A stretch of DNA of 10,335 nucleotides from an uncultured Bacteriovorax sp. (lineage in GTDB: Bacteria > Bdellovibrionota > Bacteriovoracia > Bacteriovoracales > Bacteriovoracaceae), in the NCBI GenBank assembly GCA_946482295.1, contig CAMLRB010000131.1, positions 1 to 10,335 of the forward strand. The letters run 5' to 3'. The position numbers and the translations under genes are program-made. Shown here one piece after another: positions 1 through 6,319 of the stretch (the first letter of the stretch is position 1; each line of letters starts with the position of its first letter). The notes beneath the pieces are model-generated. The model did no database searches, was not told where the DNA came from, and saw only the letters and a program-made list of their open reading frames with translations.

Positions 1-36
1 CGATTTTTTTCTGCCTTTTTCGGGGCAATCGGGGCA

Positions 37-777
37 CTAGAGTAGATTTTTGTATTTCAAATAATCTTCAGGTGTCCCGACACTTTCTTCGACATCATCT
101 TTGTAATTCGCTTGTCTCTGCGATTGTAAGTAATGTGGATCTGCAGGTGGTAAATCTGCAGGCACTTCATCACCTTCAACAGGGATATCCCGATTTGAAG
201 TATAGGTTCTGTCTGGTTGAAGACCATTATTTCTTTTTTCGAAGAGATCGCGCACATCAGGTGCTAAACGATTTTCAAATTCACGAATATCATTGAGCGT
301 ATTATAGAAATTTCTTTCTAATTTATTCTTTTGAGCTGGATCTGCGCGATAGAAGAGGTCGTGATATTTCCTACGAGCAATCAAATGTTGATCGAGAAGA
401 TTTAAATATTTCTCATAAACACGATCAAGATTAAATCCACCGCTATTTTGTTCACGAGGTCCTTGATGTTGAGGACGTGGTTGGTTGTCTCGTTGTTGAC
501 CTTGGCCTGGACGTCTACGTCGGCGGTTTTGATTATTTCCCCCTGGCTGACCTTGGCCCTGTTGGGGACGAGGTCCCTGAGCGCCTCCTTGGGCGTTTTG
601 AGGTTGTTTAGGACGATCTCCTTGAGGACGTTCGCCTTGTGGGCCACCTTGTGGACGATCACCTTGTGGACGAGGTCCATTATGGTGGCGTCGACGATTA
701 TTATTTGGTCGTCTGTTGTTATTTCCGTTTGGATTATTGTTTGGTCCCTGAGAGGAACCTGAGTTTTGTTGATTCAT
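37..777 (-). CDS. Hypothetical protein with a low-complexity R/Q/N/P/G-rich N-terminal half and a helical C-terminal domain
   Basis: I do not recognise a named family. The 246-residue product has two parts. Residues 1-113 are low complexity and strongly basic, with Asn runs, RPQGD/RPQGE repeats (about 36-55) and five consecutive Arg (85-89), and are probably disordered. Residues 115-185 look helical and charged (key stretch DRVYEKYLNLLDQHL, then ERNFYNTLNDIREFE), followed by an acidic Pro-rich tail. A basic disordered arm on a small helical domain resembles the layout of alphaproteobacterial DUF4167 proteins and of RGG/RPG-type RNA-binding proteins. That is analogy, not shown homology; RNA or nucleoid binding is a guess. 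The start is supported by AGGA about 7 nt upstream of ATG and by a well-placed promoter at 813-841. There is no signal peptide or membrane segment, so it is probably cytoplasmic. Existence as a gene is fairly sure; function is unknown. Confidence 0.85.
   Translation of the reverse strand: MNQQNSGSSQGPNNNPNGNNNRRPNNNRRRHHNGPRPQGDRPQGGPQGERPQGDRPKQPQNAQGGAQGPRPQQGQGQPGGNNQNRRRRRPGQGQQRDNQPRPQHQGPREQNSGGFNLDRVYEKYLNLLDQHLIARRKYHDLFYRADPAQKNKLERNFYNTLNDIREFENRLAPDVRDLFEKRNNGLQPDRTYTSNRDIPVEGDEVPADLPPADPHYLQSQRQANYKDDVEESVGTPEDYLKYKNLL
618..674 (-). repeat. Short tandem repeat encoding RPQGD/RPQGE units
   Basis: On the plus strand the 14-nt word CACCTTGTGGACGA occurs exactly at 645-658 and 660-673 (period 15). 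Degenerate copies begin near 633 and 618. The repeats lie in frame in the low-complexity gene and encode R-P-Q-G-D/E units. Such in-frame units can expand or contract by slippage without breaking the protein. Confidence 0.8.
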
Positions 778-812
778 ACGAGTCCTGAAACTTTATTCAT
801 TGCTATGGGACC

Positions 813-841
813 ATTATTGAGACTTTCGTCATTTAAGTCAA
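813..841 (-). promoter_or_regulatory. Sigma70-type promoter for the low-complexity protein gene
   Basis: Read on the minus strand, TTGACT (836-841, five of six consensus matches) is followed by an exact 17-nt spacer and AATAAT (813-818, five of six). Transcription would start near 806, giving a leader of about 29 nt before the ATG at 777 with its AGGA ribosome-binding site. I found no equally good promoter for mdh in the same 155-nt divergent gap. Confidence 0.65.
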
Positions 842-883
842 TTCGCGCATGTTTATTTACAAAAATGTTTCTTAGGAGTTATT

Positions 884-1063
884 ATGCACGAAGAATTTTT
901 CAAACATTTCACATATATTTCAGGAGACCCCAATGACATCAAAAAAACGCGTCAAAGTTGCCGTCACAGGAGCTGCAGGACAAATCGGTTATGCCCTTTT
1001 ACCAAGAATCGCTTCTGGACAAATGTTTGGACCAGAAACAGAAGTAGAACTTCAGTTAATTGA
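884..1063 (+). other. Possible upstream leader ORF overlapping mdh in another frame
   Basis: A 59-codon ORF starts at ATG 884 with a well-placed AGGAG (874-878, 5-nt spacer). It ends at TGA 1061-1063 inside mdh, in the +1 frame relative to mdh. Its first codons ([15 protein letters not shown]) cover the 49 nt just before the mdh start. The rest is an out-of-frame reading of mdh, rich in Arg and Cys, and does not look like a real protein. If translated it could affect mdh initiation, but it may equally be a chance Shine-Dalgarno plus ATG. Low confidence as a gene. Confidence 0.2.
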
Positions 1064-1925
1064 ACTTGAAGCTGCTCTTGGTGCCCTTAAAGGTGTAGCA
1101 ATGGAACTTGATGACTGTGCTTTTCCACTTTTAAAGAAAATCACATGTACATCTGACTACGCAGTAGGATTCAAAGATGTAAATTGGGCCATTCTAGTTG
1201 GTTCAGTTCCTCGTAAAGATGGAATGGAAAGAGCGGACCTTTTAAAAATCAACGGTGGAATTTTCACAACTCAAGGACAAGCGATTGCAGCTAATGCTGC
1301 TACTGACGTTCGTGTTTTCGTTGTTGGAAATCCATGTAATACAAACGCGCTTATCTGTATGAACGCTGCTAAAGGTGTTCCATCAGATCGTTTCTTCGCA
1401 ATGACTACTCTTGATGAAAACCGCGCTAAAACTCAGCTTGCTCAAAAGGCTGGTGTAGATGTAACAGCTATCACAAACATGACAATCTGGGGAAATCACT
1501 CAGCAACTCAATATCCAGATTTCTACAACGCTAAAATCAACGGAAAAAATGCTGATCAAGTTATTGCTGATCAAGAATGGTTAAAAGGTTCATTCATTGA
1601 AACTGTTCAAAAACGTGGAGCTGCGATCATTAAAGCTCGTGGTCTTTCATCAGCTGCTTCAGCAGCAAACGCTGTTGTAGATGGTATTTACAATCTTACT
1701 CACGAAACAAAAGCAGGTGAGACGTATTCAATGTGTCTTGCTTCTAACGGCGAATACAATGTTGATAAAGGATTGATCTTCTCGTTCCCATGTAGAACTG
1801 AGAATGGAAAACTTAAAGTTATCGATGGAGTAAAACACAATGCTTTCGGCGAAGAAAAATTCAACTTAACTTTGAATGAACTTCGTGGTGAACGTGATGC
1901 TGTAAAAGAGCTTGGCCTCATCTAA
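933..1925 (+). CDS. mdh: Malate dehydrogenase (NAD-dependent, cytosolic type)
   Basis: Interconverts malate and oxaloacetate with NAD(H) in the TCA cycle, in the cytoplasm. The 330-residue product is full length for the family. It shows the Rossmann loop TGAAGQIGY (12-20), an acidic residue after the second strand (Glu44 in LIELE, suggesting NAD over NADP), and substrate-binding arginines in VPRKDGMER (Arg94, Arg100). It also has GNPCNTNA (132-139), the Asp161/Arg164 segment TTLDENRA, and the catalytic His189 in [11 protein letters not shown]. This signature is that of the cytosolic-type (MDH2/MalDH type 2) branch. The start follows AGGAGA (922-927) with a 5-nt spacer. The gene stands alone, diverges from the low-complexity gene on its left, and ends 12 nt before a strong terminator. 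Confidence 0.97.
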   Translation: MTSKKRVKVAVTGAAGQIGYALLPRIASGQMFGPETEVELQLIELEAALGALKGVAMELDDCAFPLLKKITCTSDYAVGFKDVNWAILVGSVPRKDGMERADLLKINGGIFTTQGQAIAANAATDVRVFVVGNPCNTNALICMNAAKGVPSDRFFAMTTLDENRAKTQLAQKAGVDVTAITNMTIWGNHSATQYPDFYNAKINGKNADQVIADQEWLKGSFIETVQKRGAAIIKARGLSSAASAANAVVDGIYNLTHETKAGETYSMCLASNGEYNVDKGLIFSFPCRTENGKLKVIDGVKHNAFGEEKFNLTLNELRGERDAVKELGLI

Positions 1926-1937
1926 AAAAACTAAAAT

Positions 1938-1965
1938 AAAAAGGCTCCCATGCGGAGCCTTTTTT
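1938..1965. terminator. Bidirectional rho-independent terminator between mdh and the lipoprotein gene
   Basis: An 11-bp stem, AAAAAGGCTCC (1938-1948) pairing with GGAGCCTTTTT, encloses a 5-nt loop CATGC (1949-1953). The T-run follows on the plus strand, and the A-run on the other side gives a U-run for minus-strand transcripts. It lies 12 nt after the mdh stop and 9 nt after the stop of the convergent lipoprotein gene, so it can serve both. Confidence 0.93.
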
Positions 1966-1974
1966 ATTTATAGA

Positions 1975-2133
1975 CTACTTGTACTCTTCAGTAAGTAGTC
2001 GCTTACCTGCTCTATGCTCTTTTACAACTTCCGCTTCATCGTCCGCAGCTACGCTTCTATTTGTTGTGCTTGAACAGCTCACTAGAGTGACAACAGTTAA
2101 CAGACTTAGAGCTAACATTTTTATCGATCTCAT
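1975..2133 (-). CDS. Small lipoprotein, 52 residues
   Basis: A short, easily missed gene. The product begins MRSIKMLALSLLTVVTLVSC: basic N-terminus, hydrophobic core and a type II signal-peptidase lipobox LVSC with Cys20 as the lipidated residue. The mature part is only about 33 residues, hydrophilic and charged (SSTTNRSVAADDEAEVVKEH, then RAGKRLLTEEYK). After Cys20 come Ser-Ser, so there is no Asp at +2 and outer-membrane sorting is expected under the E. coli rule. The start is supported by a near-perfect AGGGAGG (2138-2144) 4 nt upstream; a second Met at codon 6 is a less likely alternative. It sits 124 nt beyond the cNMP-binding gene on the same strand and shares the bidirectional terminator with mdh. 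No clear promoter was seen. It is an entericidin-like small lipoprotein only in general form; I do not recognise the family. Confidence 0.8.
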   Translation of the reverse strand: MRSIKMLALSLLTVVTLVSCSSTTNRSVAADDEAEVVKEHRAGKRLLTEEYK

Positions 2134-2227
2134 AAAACCTCCCTGTTAAACCTGAGAAAGAAATATGGAAAATTCCTTTTTCCACTTACTTTTGGTAATT
2201 GCGAGTTCTATGCCAAATTTTTAACTG

Positions 2228-2257
2228 CAATTTGGTGGAGTTGTGACACCAAGATTG
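2228..2257 (-). other. Hairpin directly after the cNMP-binding gene stop
   Basis: On the minus strand CAAT-C-TTGGTG pairs with CACCAA-ATTG across a 9-nt loop (10 bp with one bulged C), starting at the base after the TAA stop. No U-run follows, so it is not a canonical terminator. It could stabilise the 3' end of the two-gene mRNA or terminate weakly. A competing 7-bp pairing CCAAATT/AATTTGG (2213-2235) shares one arm. Confidence 0.4.
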
Positions 2258-2722
2258 TTATGACTTTTTCGACTTATAAAGGTCAACCAATCTAAAGCAG
2301 TGAGTTTGCTCTTGTATGGTAAGGGGTTTAATGCCCTCTACATTTTTTTTACGGATACCTTTTGACCTTATCAGTTCGTCACCTTCTCTGATTTTAGCAG
2401 TCAATTGTTGACCAAGCGTTTTCATCCATCCAGCACAATGTTTATTCATTTCTTCCGTTGGAATTTTCAAGAATTCACAGTCTTCGATGCAAATGATACT
2501 CGCACTACGAGGGCCTTCATCAAAAAAAGATAATTCTCCTATGTATTCACCTTTATCTAAATAGGCCACTGGGATAATCTGTGAGCCCTTTTGAACGAAG
2601 ACCATCACTTTTCCTTTTTGAATAATGAACAAATCATTGTTAACTTCTTCGGCCAAAAAAAGAATTTCATCTTTTTTCAAACTGATTTTTTCCGTTCCTT
2701 CTGACTTTCCTTGTGGGCTCAT
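2258..2722 (-). CDS. Single-domain cyclic-nucleotide-binding (CAP_ED-like) protein
   Basis: The 154-residue product consists mainly of one cNMP-binding beta-barrel domain (about residues 15-100). The phosphate-binding cassette is well preserved: Gly58, Glu59, then GEL (62-64) and PRSAS (71-75), supplying the Glu and Arg that normally hold the cyclic phosphate and ribose. Other hallmarks are LFIIQKGKVMVF (31-42) and the Asp-Lys-Gly-Glu turn before the cassette. The tail (about 100-154) is helical and basic, with no helix-turn-helix, kinase, channel or GGDEF domain. It is therefore not a CRP/FNR transcription factor and probably works by protein contact. Ligand (cAMP, cGMP or none) cannot be told from sequence. 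AGAGGA (2728-2733) precedes the ATG by 5 nt, and the gene starts 13 nt after the stop of the SGNH-like gene, so the two are very likely one operon. Confidence 0.88.
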   Translation of the reverse strand: MSPQGKSEGTEKISLKKDEILFLAEEVNNDLFIIQKGKVMVFVQKGSQIIPVAYLDKGEYIGELSFFDEGPRSASIICIEDCEFLKIPTEEMNKHCAGWMKTLGQQLTAKIREGDELIRSKGIRKKNVEGIKPLTIQEQTHCFRLVDLYKSKKS

Positions 2723-2735
2723 TCTGGTCCTCTCG

Positions 2736-3887
2736 TTAGGGGGTCACACTCAAGATTTTCATTAAGATGTCACCGAGTTCTTTAATCATGTTTTGATAAA
2801 ATAAAACTTGTGGATAAATATCATCGAGAAAAAGTCCTTCGTTCGATAATTCGTTGCTCATTGCTTTTTCAAAATCGACGACGTGGAGTAAATCCTTTTT
2901 CGCTTCTTTGCGGATAATGGCGTTGTAGACAGCATTCGCTCGCCAGTTCTCGCAATCATAGACAGACGCTTTTAAAAACGCTTCACGGGCCTCTGTTAGT
3001 TCACCAGCACCAAGGGCCGCACGACCTAACAAGTGAAACGTCATGGCATTTCCGTACGTCTCTGAAGCTAGTTCCTGGAGAGTTGGGTAGACAGCTTTAA
3101 ATTCACCTTCTTTGATTTGTCCTTCCAGTTCCTGCTGAAGGGCCACAACATCAGGGCTACTTGAATGAGCACACACTTCTTTCGGCGGAGCCTCGAGATT
3201 TATGGGGGCCGTAATGAAGACAAGATTGCTTTTTTTATCTTTCACATACTGAATGAGATCGCGAAGTTCATACTCAAAGAGTTTAAAAGCGACTTCTTTT
3301 TCATCTAATTTTAGCTGTGAGGCCTGAACGTTTTTATATTCTTTAGCGGCTTCTAAATCGATGTAGTTCATCTTTTGATAAAAATAACGAGAGAGAATCG
3401 GAAAGGTTATAATCAAAGAAATTATTTTCTCATCATCGTATTGAGCGAAATTTTTTAAGATCTGCGGTTTATCCTGAACTTCAAAACGCTTCTCATAAAA
3501 TTCTGTACTCGTACCAAAGTAGATGATGACCGGAGGAAGTTTTGGCAGTTTTTTCAGTTTGTGGAGAGTTCGAAAAAGCCCTTCATTTGGTGTCGACCAG
3601 TTGAAAATGGTTGGCGGGGTCTTAAAGTTATCGCCAAAAGACTCCTGAAGTGTTTGTTGGAACGGCACAAGGGACTTGGCCATCCGGTCGCCCACAACGA
3701 GAATCTTTGCATTCGTCGCCTGCTGGATGTTTTTGGCCTCCTGGACCTCGAACTTTTTGTCCCAACTTGGTGTAAAAGCATAGGGATAGGGAGCAATCAA
3801 TGTTCGCTTTTTCTGGATAGTGTAGGCAAACAGACCACCGGCCGCAATCAATAAAATGACTAGGAGAAGAAGGATCTTTTTTATCAT
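2736..3887 (-). CDS. Membrane-anchored SGNH-hydrolase-like protein with TPR segment, apparently catalytically degenerate
   Basis: The 383-residue product starts MIKKILLLLVILLIAAGGLF, a signal-anchor that would place the rest in the periplasm. The layout follows TPR-containing SGNH/GDSL hydrolases. The first block, ILVVGDRMAKS (62-72), sits where GDS would be. A strand block VIIYFGTSTEF (120-130) and FITAPIN (224-230) follow, then a TPR-like helix pair (about 282-315: HLLGRAALGAGELTEAREAF), and last FLDDIYPQ (353-360), where DxxHP would be. The nucleophile Ser is Arg68 and the His is Tyr358, so hydrolase activity is doubtful. Family placement is inference from this block order. An in-frame GTG at 3957-3959 would add 24 residues, has GGAG 4 nt upstream, and would overlap the divergent U32 gene by 12 nt. 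I prefer ATG 3887 because the signal-anchor then begins at residue 1, although its only upstream purine run (AAAGGG) abuts the ATG. It is the first gene of an operon with the cNMP-binding protein. Confidence 0.8.
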   Translation of the reverse strand: MIKKILLLLVILLIAAGGLFAYTIQKKRTLIAPYPYAFTPSWDKKFEVQEAKNIQQATNAKILVVGDRMAKSLVPFQQTLQESFGDNFKTPPTIFNWSTPNEGLFRTLHKLKKLPKLPPVIIYFGTSTEFYEKRFEVQDKPQILKNFAQYDDEKIISLIITFPILSRYFYQKMNYIDLEAAKEYKNVQASQLKLDEKEVAFKLFEYELRDLIQYVKDKKSNLVFITAPINLEAPPKEVCAHSSSPDVVALQQELEGQIKEGEFKAVYPTLQELASETYGNAMTFHLLGRAALGAGELTEAREAFLKASVYDCENWRANAVYNAIIRKEAKKDLLHVVDFEKAMSNELSNEGLFLDDIYPQVLFYQNMIKELGDILMKILSVTP

Positions 3888-3891
3888 CCCT

Positions 3892-3920
3892 TTGATTGTA
3901 AACGGATTTTTTGGTAGATA
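3892..3920 (+). promoter_or_regulatory. Probable promoter of the U32 gene pair
   Basis: TTGATT (3892-3897), a 17-nt spacer and TAGATA (3915-3920) lie in the 60-nt gap between the preferred divergent starts. The predicted transcription start near 3927 leaves about 20 nt before the ATG at 3948, including AGAGG (3936-3940) at a 7-nt spacing. The -10 match is poor, so this is only a candidate. Confidence 0.4.
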
Positions 3921-3947
3921 AAAGACTTCGAAAAAAGAGGCAAATTT

Positions 3948-5165
3948 ATGACCAATCACTGGACTCCAGAATTATTATCTCCGGCGGGAAGCTTGGAGAA
4001 ACTAAAAGTCGCCGTTCTCTATGGAGCGAATGCTGTCTATTTAGGTGGACAGAAGTTTGGTCTTCGTCAGGCCTCTGACAATTTTACGGCCGAAGAACTT
4101 CGTGAAGGTGTCGAGTTCGCTCACGAGCGAGGAACACACGTTTATGTTGTTCTCAACAGCTTCTTGCACGACAAAGATTTAGAAGAGCTTCCAGAGTTTT
4201 TAAAACTCTTAGAAGAACTCAAAGTTAATGCCGTTATCGTTTCTGATCTCGGAGTTATCACGACGATTCAAAAACATTCCAATTTAGTCATCCATCTTTC
4301 AACTCAAGCAAGTTGTCTTAACGTTGAATCCGCAAAACTGTGGAAAGAAATGGGAGTCACAAGAATTGTTCTTGGACGTGAAGTAACAATCAAAGAAGCG
4401 CGTGCGATTAAAGCAGAAACAGGACTCGAAATAGAAATGTTCGTGCACGGATCAATGTGTATGTCATTCTCTGGAAATTGTGTCATCTCCAATTATACCC
4501 AAGGCCGTGATTCCAATCGCGGAGGGTGTGCTCACTCTTGTCGATTTGAATATAGTTTAGACATGCCAGGCGAAATGGAAAAACGTAAGGCCCATTTCAT
4601 GAGCTCAAAAGACTTAGAAGGCATTCGTCAGCTTACTGATTTCATCGAGGCCGGAATCGATTCATTAAAAGTCGAAGGCCGCAATAAAAGCCACTATTAC
4701 GCTGGAACGATTTCGAAAGTTTATTCTGAAGCTCTTCGCTATTACCAACAGCACGGTCATTTTCTTTCAGATGATCTTCTTCGTTGGGAAGAAGAATTGG
4801 CAAAAGTCGCTCACCGCGATTACACATCAGGAAGTTTAGTGGATCACGCCGATGAAACATCGATTTATGATCAGCGTGAACACGACGACAATGAATACGT
4901 CGTTTCTGCCGTTGTTTTGGAAACTGTTCAGAATGAACACACACTACTTGAAGTTCGCAGTGCTTTTGTTCCAGGTGATCGTTTAGAAGTCATGCCTTTT
5001 CAAGGCCCACAACTGGCCTTTACAGTTTCAGAATTAAAAACACTCGGCAATCAGCTGCTTCCGAAATCAAAACCCGGAAGTGTCGTTAAAGTTCCTTTCA
5101 TTCCGGGAGCAGAACGCTTCAATCTCGTTCGCAAAAAAATTGCAATTGCGGAGAGCGCGGTATGA
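3948..5165 (+). CDS. Peptidase U32 family protein, TrhP/YegQ-like (putative tRNA uridine-34 hydroxylation protein)
   Basis: The 405-residue product matches the U32 family as I know it from E. coli YegQ (TrhP), which is needed for O2-independent 5-hydroxylation of uridine 34 in some tRNAs using prephenate. Visible are the start PELLSPAGSLEKLKVAVLYG (7-26), a TIM-barrel-like N-terminal region, the family signature EMFVHG (163-168), and four cysteines at 171, 178, 194 and 198. Those cysteines suit the Fe-S cluster ligands of modern U32 enzymes. The conserved KVEGRNKS (241-248) and AHRDYTSG (288-295) follow, then a C-terminal beta domain (about 315-400). Despite the family name, peptidase activity is not implied. 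ATG follows AGAGG by 7 nt. The stop overlaps the next start as ATGA, so the two U32 proteins are translationally coupled. The exact subfamily (TrhP, RlhA or UbiU-like) is inference; TrhP fits best. Confidence 0.9.
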   Translation: MTNHWTPELLSPAGSLEKLKVAVLYGANAVYLGGQKFGLRQASDNFTAEELREGVEFAHERGTHVYVVLNSFLHDKDLEELPEFLKLLEELKVNAVIVSDLGVITTIQKHSNLVIHLSTQASCLNVESAKLWKEMGVTRIVLGREVTIKEARAIKAETGLEIEMFVHGSMCMSFSGNCVISNYTQGRDSNRGGCAHSCRFEYSLDMPGEMEKRKAHFMSSKDLEGIRQLTDFIEAGIDSLKVEGRNKSHYYAGTISKVYSEALRYYQQHGHFLSDDLLRWEEELAKVAHRDYTSGSLVDHADETSIYDQREHDDNEYVVSAVVLETVQNEHTLLEVRSAFVPGDRLEVMPFQGPQLAFTVSELKTLGNQLLPKSKPGSVVKVPFIPGAERFNLVRKKIAIAESAV

Positions 5166-6319
5166 AGTTCATTACCTATGCTGAAAATAAAGAACAACTT
5201 TTAGAACTCGCAACGAAGCTTGCAGGCAGTGACACGGAAGTTATTGTGAGCTACCAAAACATTGGTCGCGTAACAAAAACAACGAAGGCCGAACTCTTAG
5301 AGATGGTTGTCCTCAATCAAAAATTAAAACTCAATCTGGTGCTAGAGTGGGATGTACTGAAGCAAGATTCTCTTTTTAGAAAACTGTGTGAAGAAGTTAA
5401 AGAGCTGCCTCTTCATGAATTCAAAGCGATTCGCGTTCAAGACCCGGGTGCCCTTCATTTCCTGAAAACCAATTTTACTTGGGCGAAAATCCAGCTCATC
5501 TTGGAAAATGGTAATCATAATCTGGAAGGCCTTAAGCGGTGGCAGGCCTATTTAGGTGATCAACTTGATCGTTTGGTTCTTTCAAACGAACTTTCACGTG
5601 AGCATTTAAAGAGTTACGCCCAACAGTTAACGGCTCCGTTGGAAGTGTTAACATATGGCCGCATTCTCCTTTTTTATTCTCCACGTACACTGCTTACTCC
5701 TGTTTTAAATCCGGAAGTGAAAGCAGCTTACCAAATAGAAACTTTTGGTACGTCTGAAGAAAGTCCACACGCTGGTTTTCCACTGGTTGAAAATCAACAC
5801 GGAACTTTTATGTTTAATGTAAAAGATCTATTCCTTCTTGATCATCTCGATGAACTTCGCTCTTTAAATGTCGGAGCAGTGAGAATTGATCTTCGCTTTG
5901 ATGATAGCTTCAAGCATCTCGATCAAATCCTTTCGGGTTCAATTGAGACTGTAAAACAAAATAATCCTCGTCCGTTTATTAAAGGTTTTTACAACATTAA
6001 CAAAACTGACGTCTTATTTTCGAAACTCAAAAACAAAAGAGTGCAAAGACAAGATGAAGCTTACATTGGTGAAATTGTCGATGTGGAACGTGACTTTAGC
6101 ATGGCGCTTTTAATTAAAAGCAAACATCAGAAACTTTCTGTTGGTGATCAAATTAAAATACTCACTCCAGAAGGGAAGATCAAAGAAATCAAAATCGCCG
6201 AAATGACGAGAACAAATGGACAGTCGATTGCAGAGGCAGGACAAAACGAAATTGTCATGCTTCCTTTCGTTCGTGGAATTGTTGGGAAGTCCCAAGTCTA
6301 TCTGCAATCTAAAATATAA
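5162..6319 (+). CDS. U32-like protein lacking the Fe-S cysteines (partner of the upstream U32 protein)
   Basis: The 385-residue product is a divergent U32 relative. The signature region reads EVLTYGRILLFYSPRTLL (161-178), aligning with EMFVHGSMCMSFSGNCVI of the upstream protein but with Leu and Thr where the first two cysteines belong. The whole protein has one Cys (76). A second conserved stretch is FMFNVKDLFLLDHL (216-229), matching the family's SKDL segment, and residues about 273-375 form the U32 C-terminal-type domain (KGFYNIN, then YIGEIVDV and SVGDQIKILTPEG). It is likely a non-catalytic or RNA-binding partner of the upstream protein. B. subtilis likewise uses two adjacent U32 proteins (TrhP1/TrhP2, YrrN/YrrO) for tRNA hydroxylation; correspondence here is inference. 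GGAGAG (5150-5155) lies 6 nt before the ATG, which overlaps the upstream stop by 4 nt. The 3' end overlaps the convergent methyltransferase gene by 22 nt. Confidence 0.85.
   Translation: MKFITYAENKEQLLELATKLAGSDTEVIVSYQNIGRVTKTTKAELLEMVVLNQKLKLNLVLEWDVLKQDSLFRKLCEEVKELPLHEFKAIRVQDPGALHFLKTNFTWAKIQLILENGNHNLEGLKRWQAYLGDQLDRLVLSNELSREHLKSYAQQLTAPLEVLTYGRILLFYSPRTLLTPVLNPEVKAAYQIETFGTSEESPHAGFPLVENQHGTFMFNVKDLFLLDHLDELRSLNVGAVRIDLRFDDSFKHLDQILSGSIETVKQNNPRPFIKGFYNINKTDVLFSKLKNKRVQRQDEAYIGEIVDVERDFSMALLIKSKHQKLSVGDQIKILTPEGKIKEIKIAEMTRTNGQSIAEAGQNEIVMLPFVRGIVGKSQVYLQSKI

Noticed and set aside
1..37. Possible minus-strand gene starting at GTG 35-37 (overlapping the TAG stop as TAGTG), reading V-P-R-L-P-R-K-R-Q-K-K; also a plus-strand open frame 1-45.
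   Set aside because: Only about 12-15 codons are visible in either direction, with no convincing Shine-Dalgarno and no recognisable motif. It cannot be supported from this window.
402..680. Minus-strand 92-residue ORF inside the low-complexity gene, with repeated V-H-K-V type units.
   Set aside because: It is a frame-shifted reading of the same tandem repeats, with no ribosome-binding site or known domain.
448..762. Plus-strand 104-residue ORF rich in Leu, Ser, Trp and Thr opposite the low-complexity gene.
   Set aside because: It is the antisense reading of the Gln/Asn/Pro/Arg repeats, so its composition follows from them. It has no independent motif.
823..932. Promoter for mdh in the divergent gap.
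   Set aside because: TTGAGA at 817 has no acceptable -10 at 16-18 nt, and weak -10 words near 852-863 lack a -35. No site could be named.
2166..2184. Inverted repeat TGGAAAA/TTTTCCA with a 5-nt loop upstream of the lipoprotein gene.
   Set aside because: All-but-two A/T pairs in a short stem and no associated promoter or known operator; easily due to chance in AT-rich intergenic DNA.
3959..3969. Short palindrome CTGGA-C-TCCAG near the divergent starts as an operator.
   Set aside because: It lies in the U32 coding start, has only 5-bp arms and no repeat elsewhere in the window.
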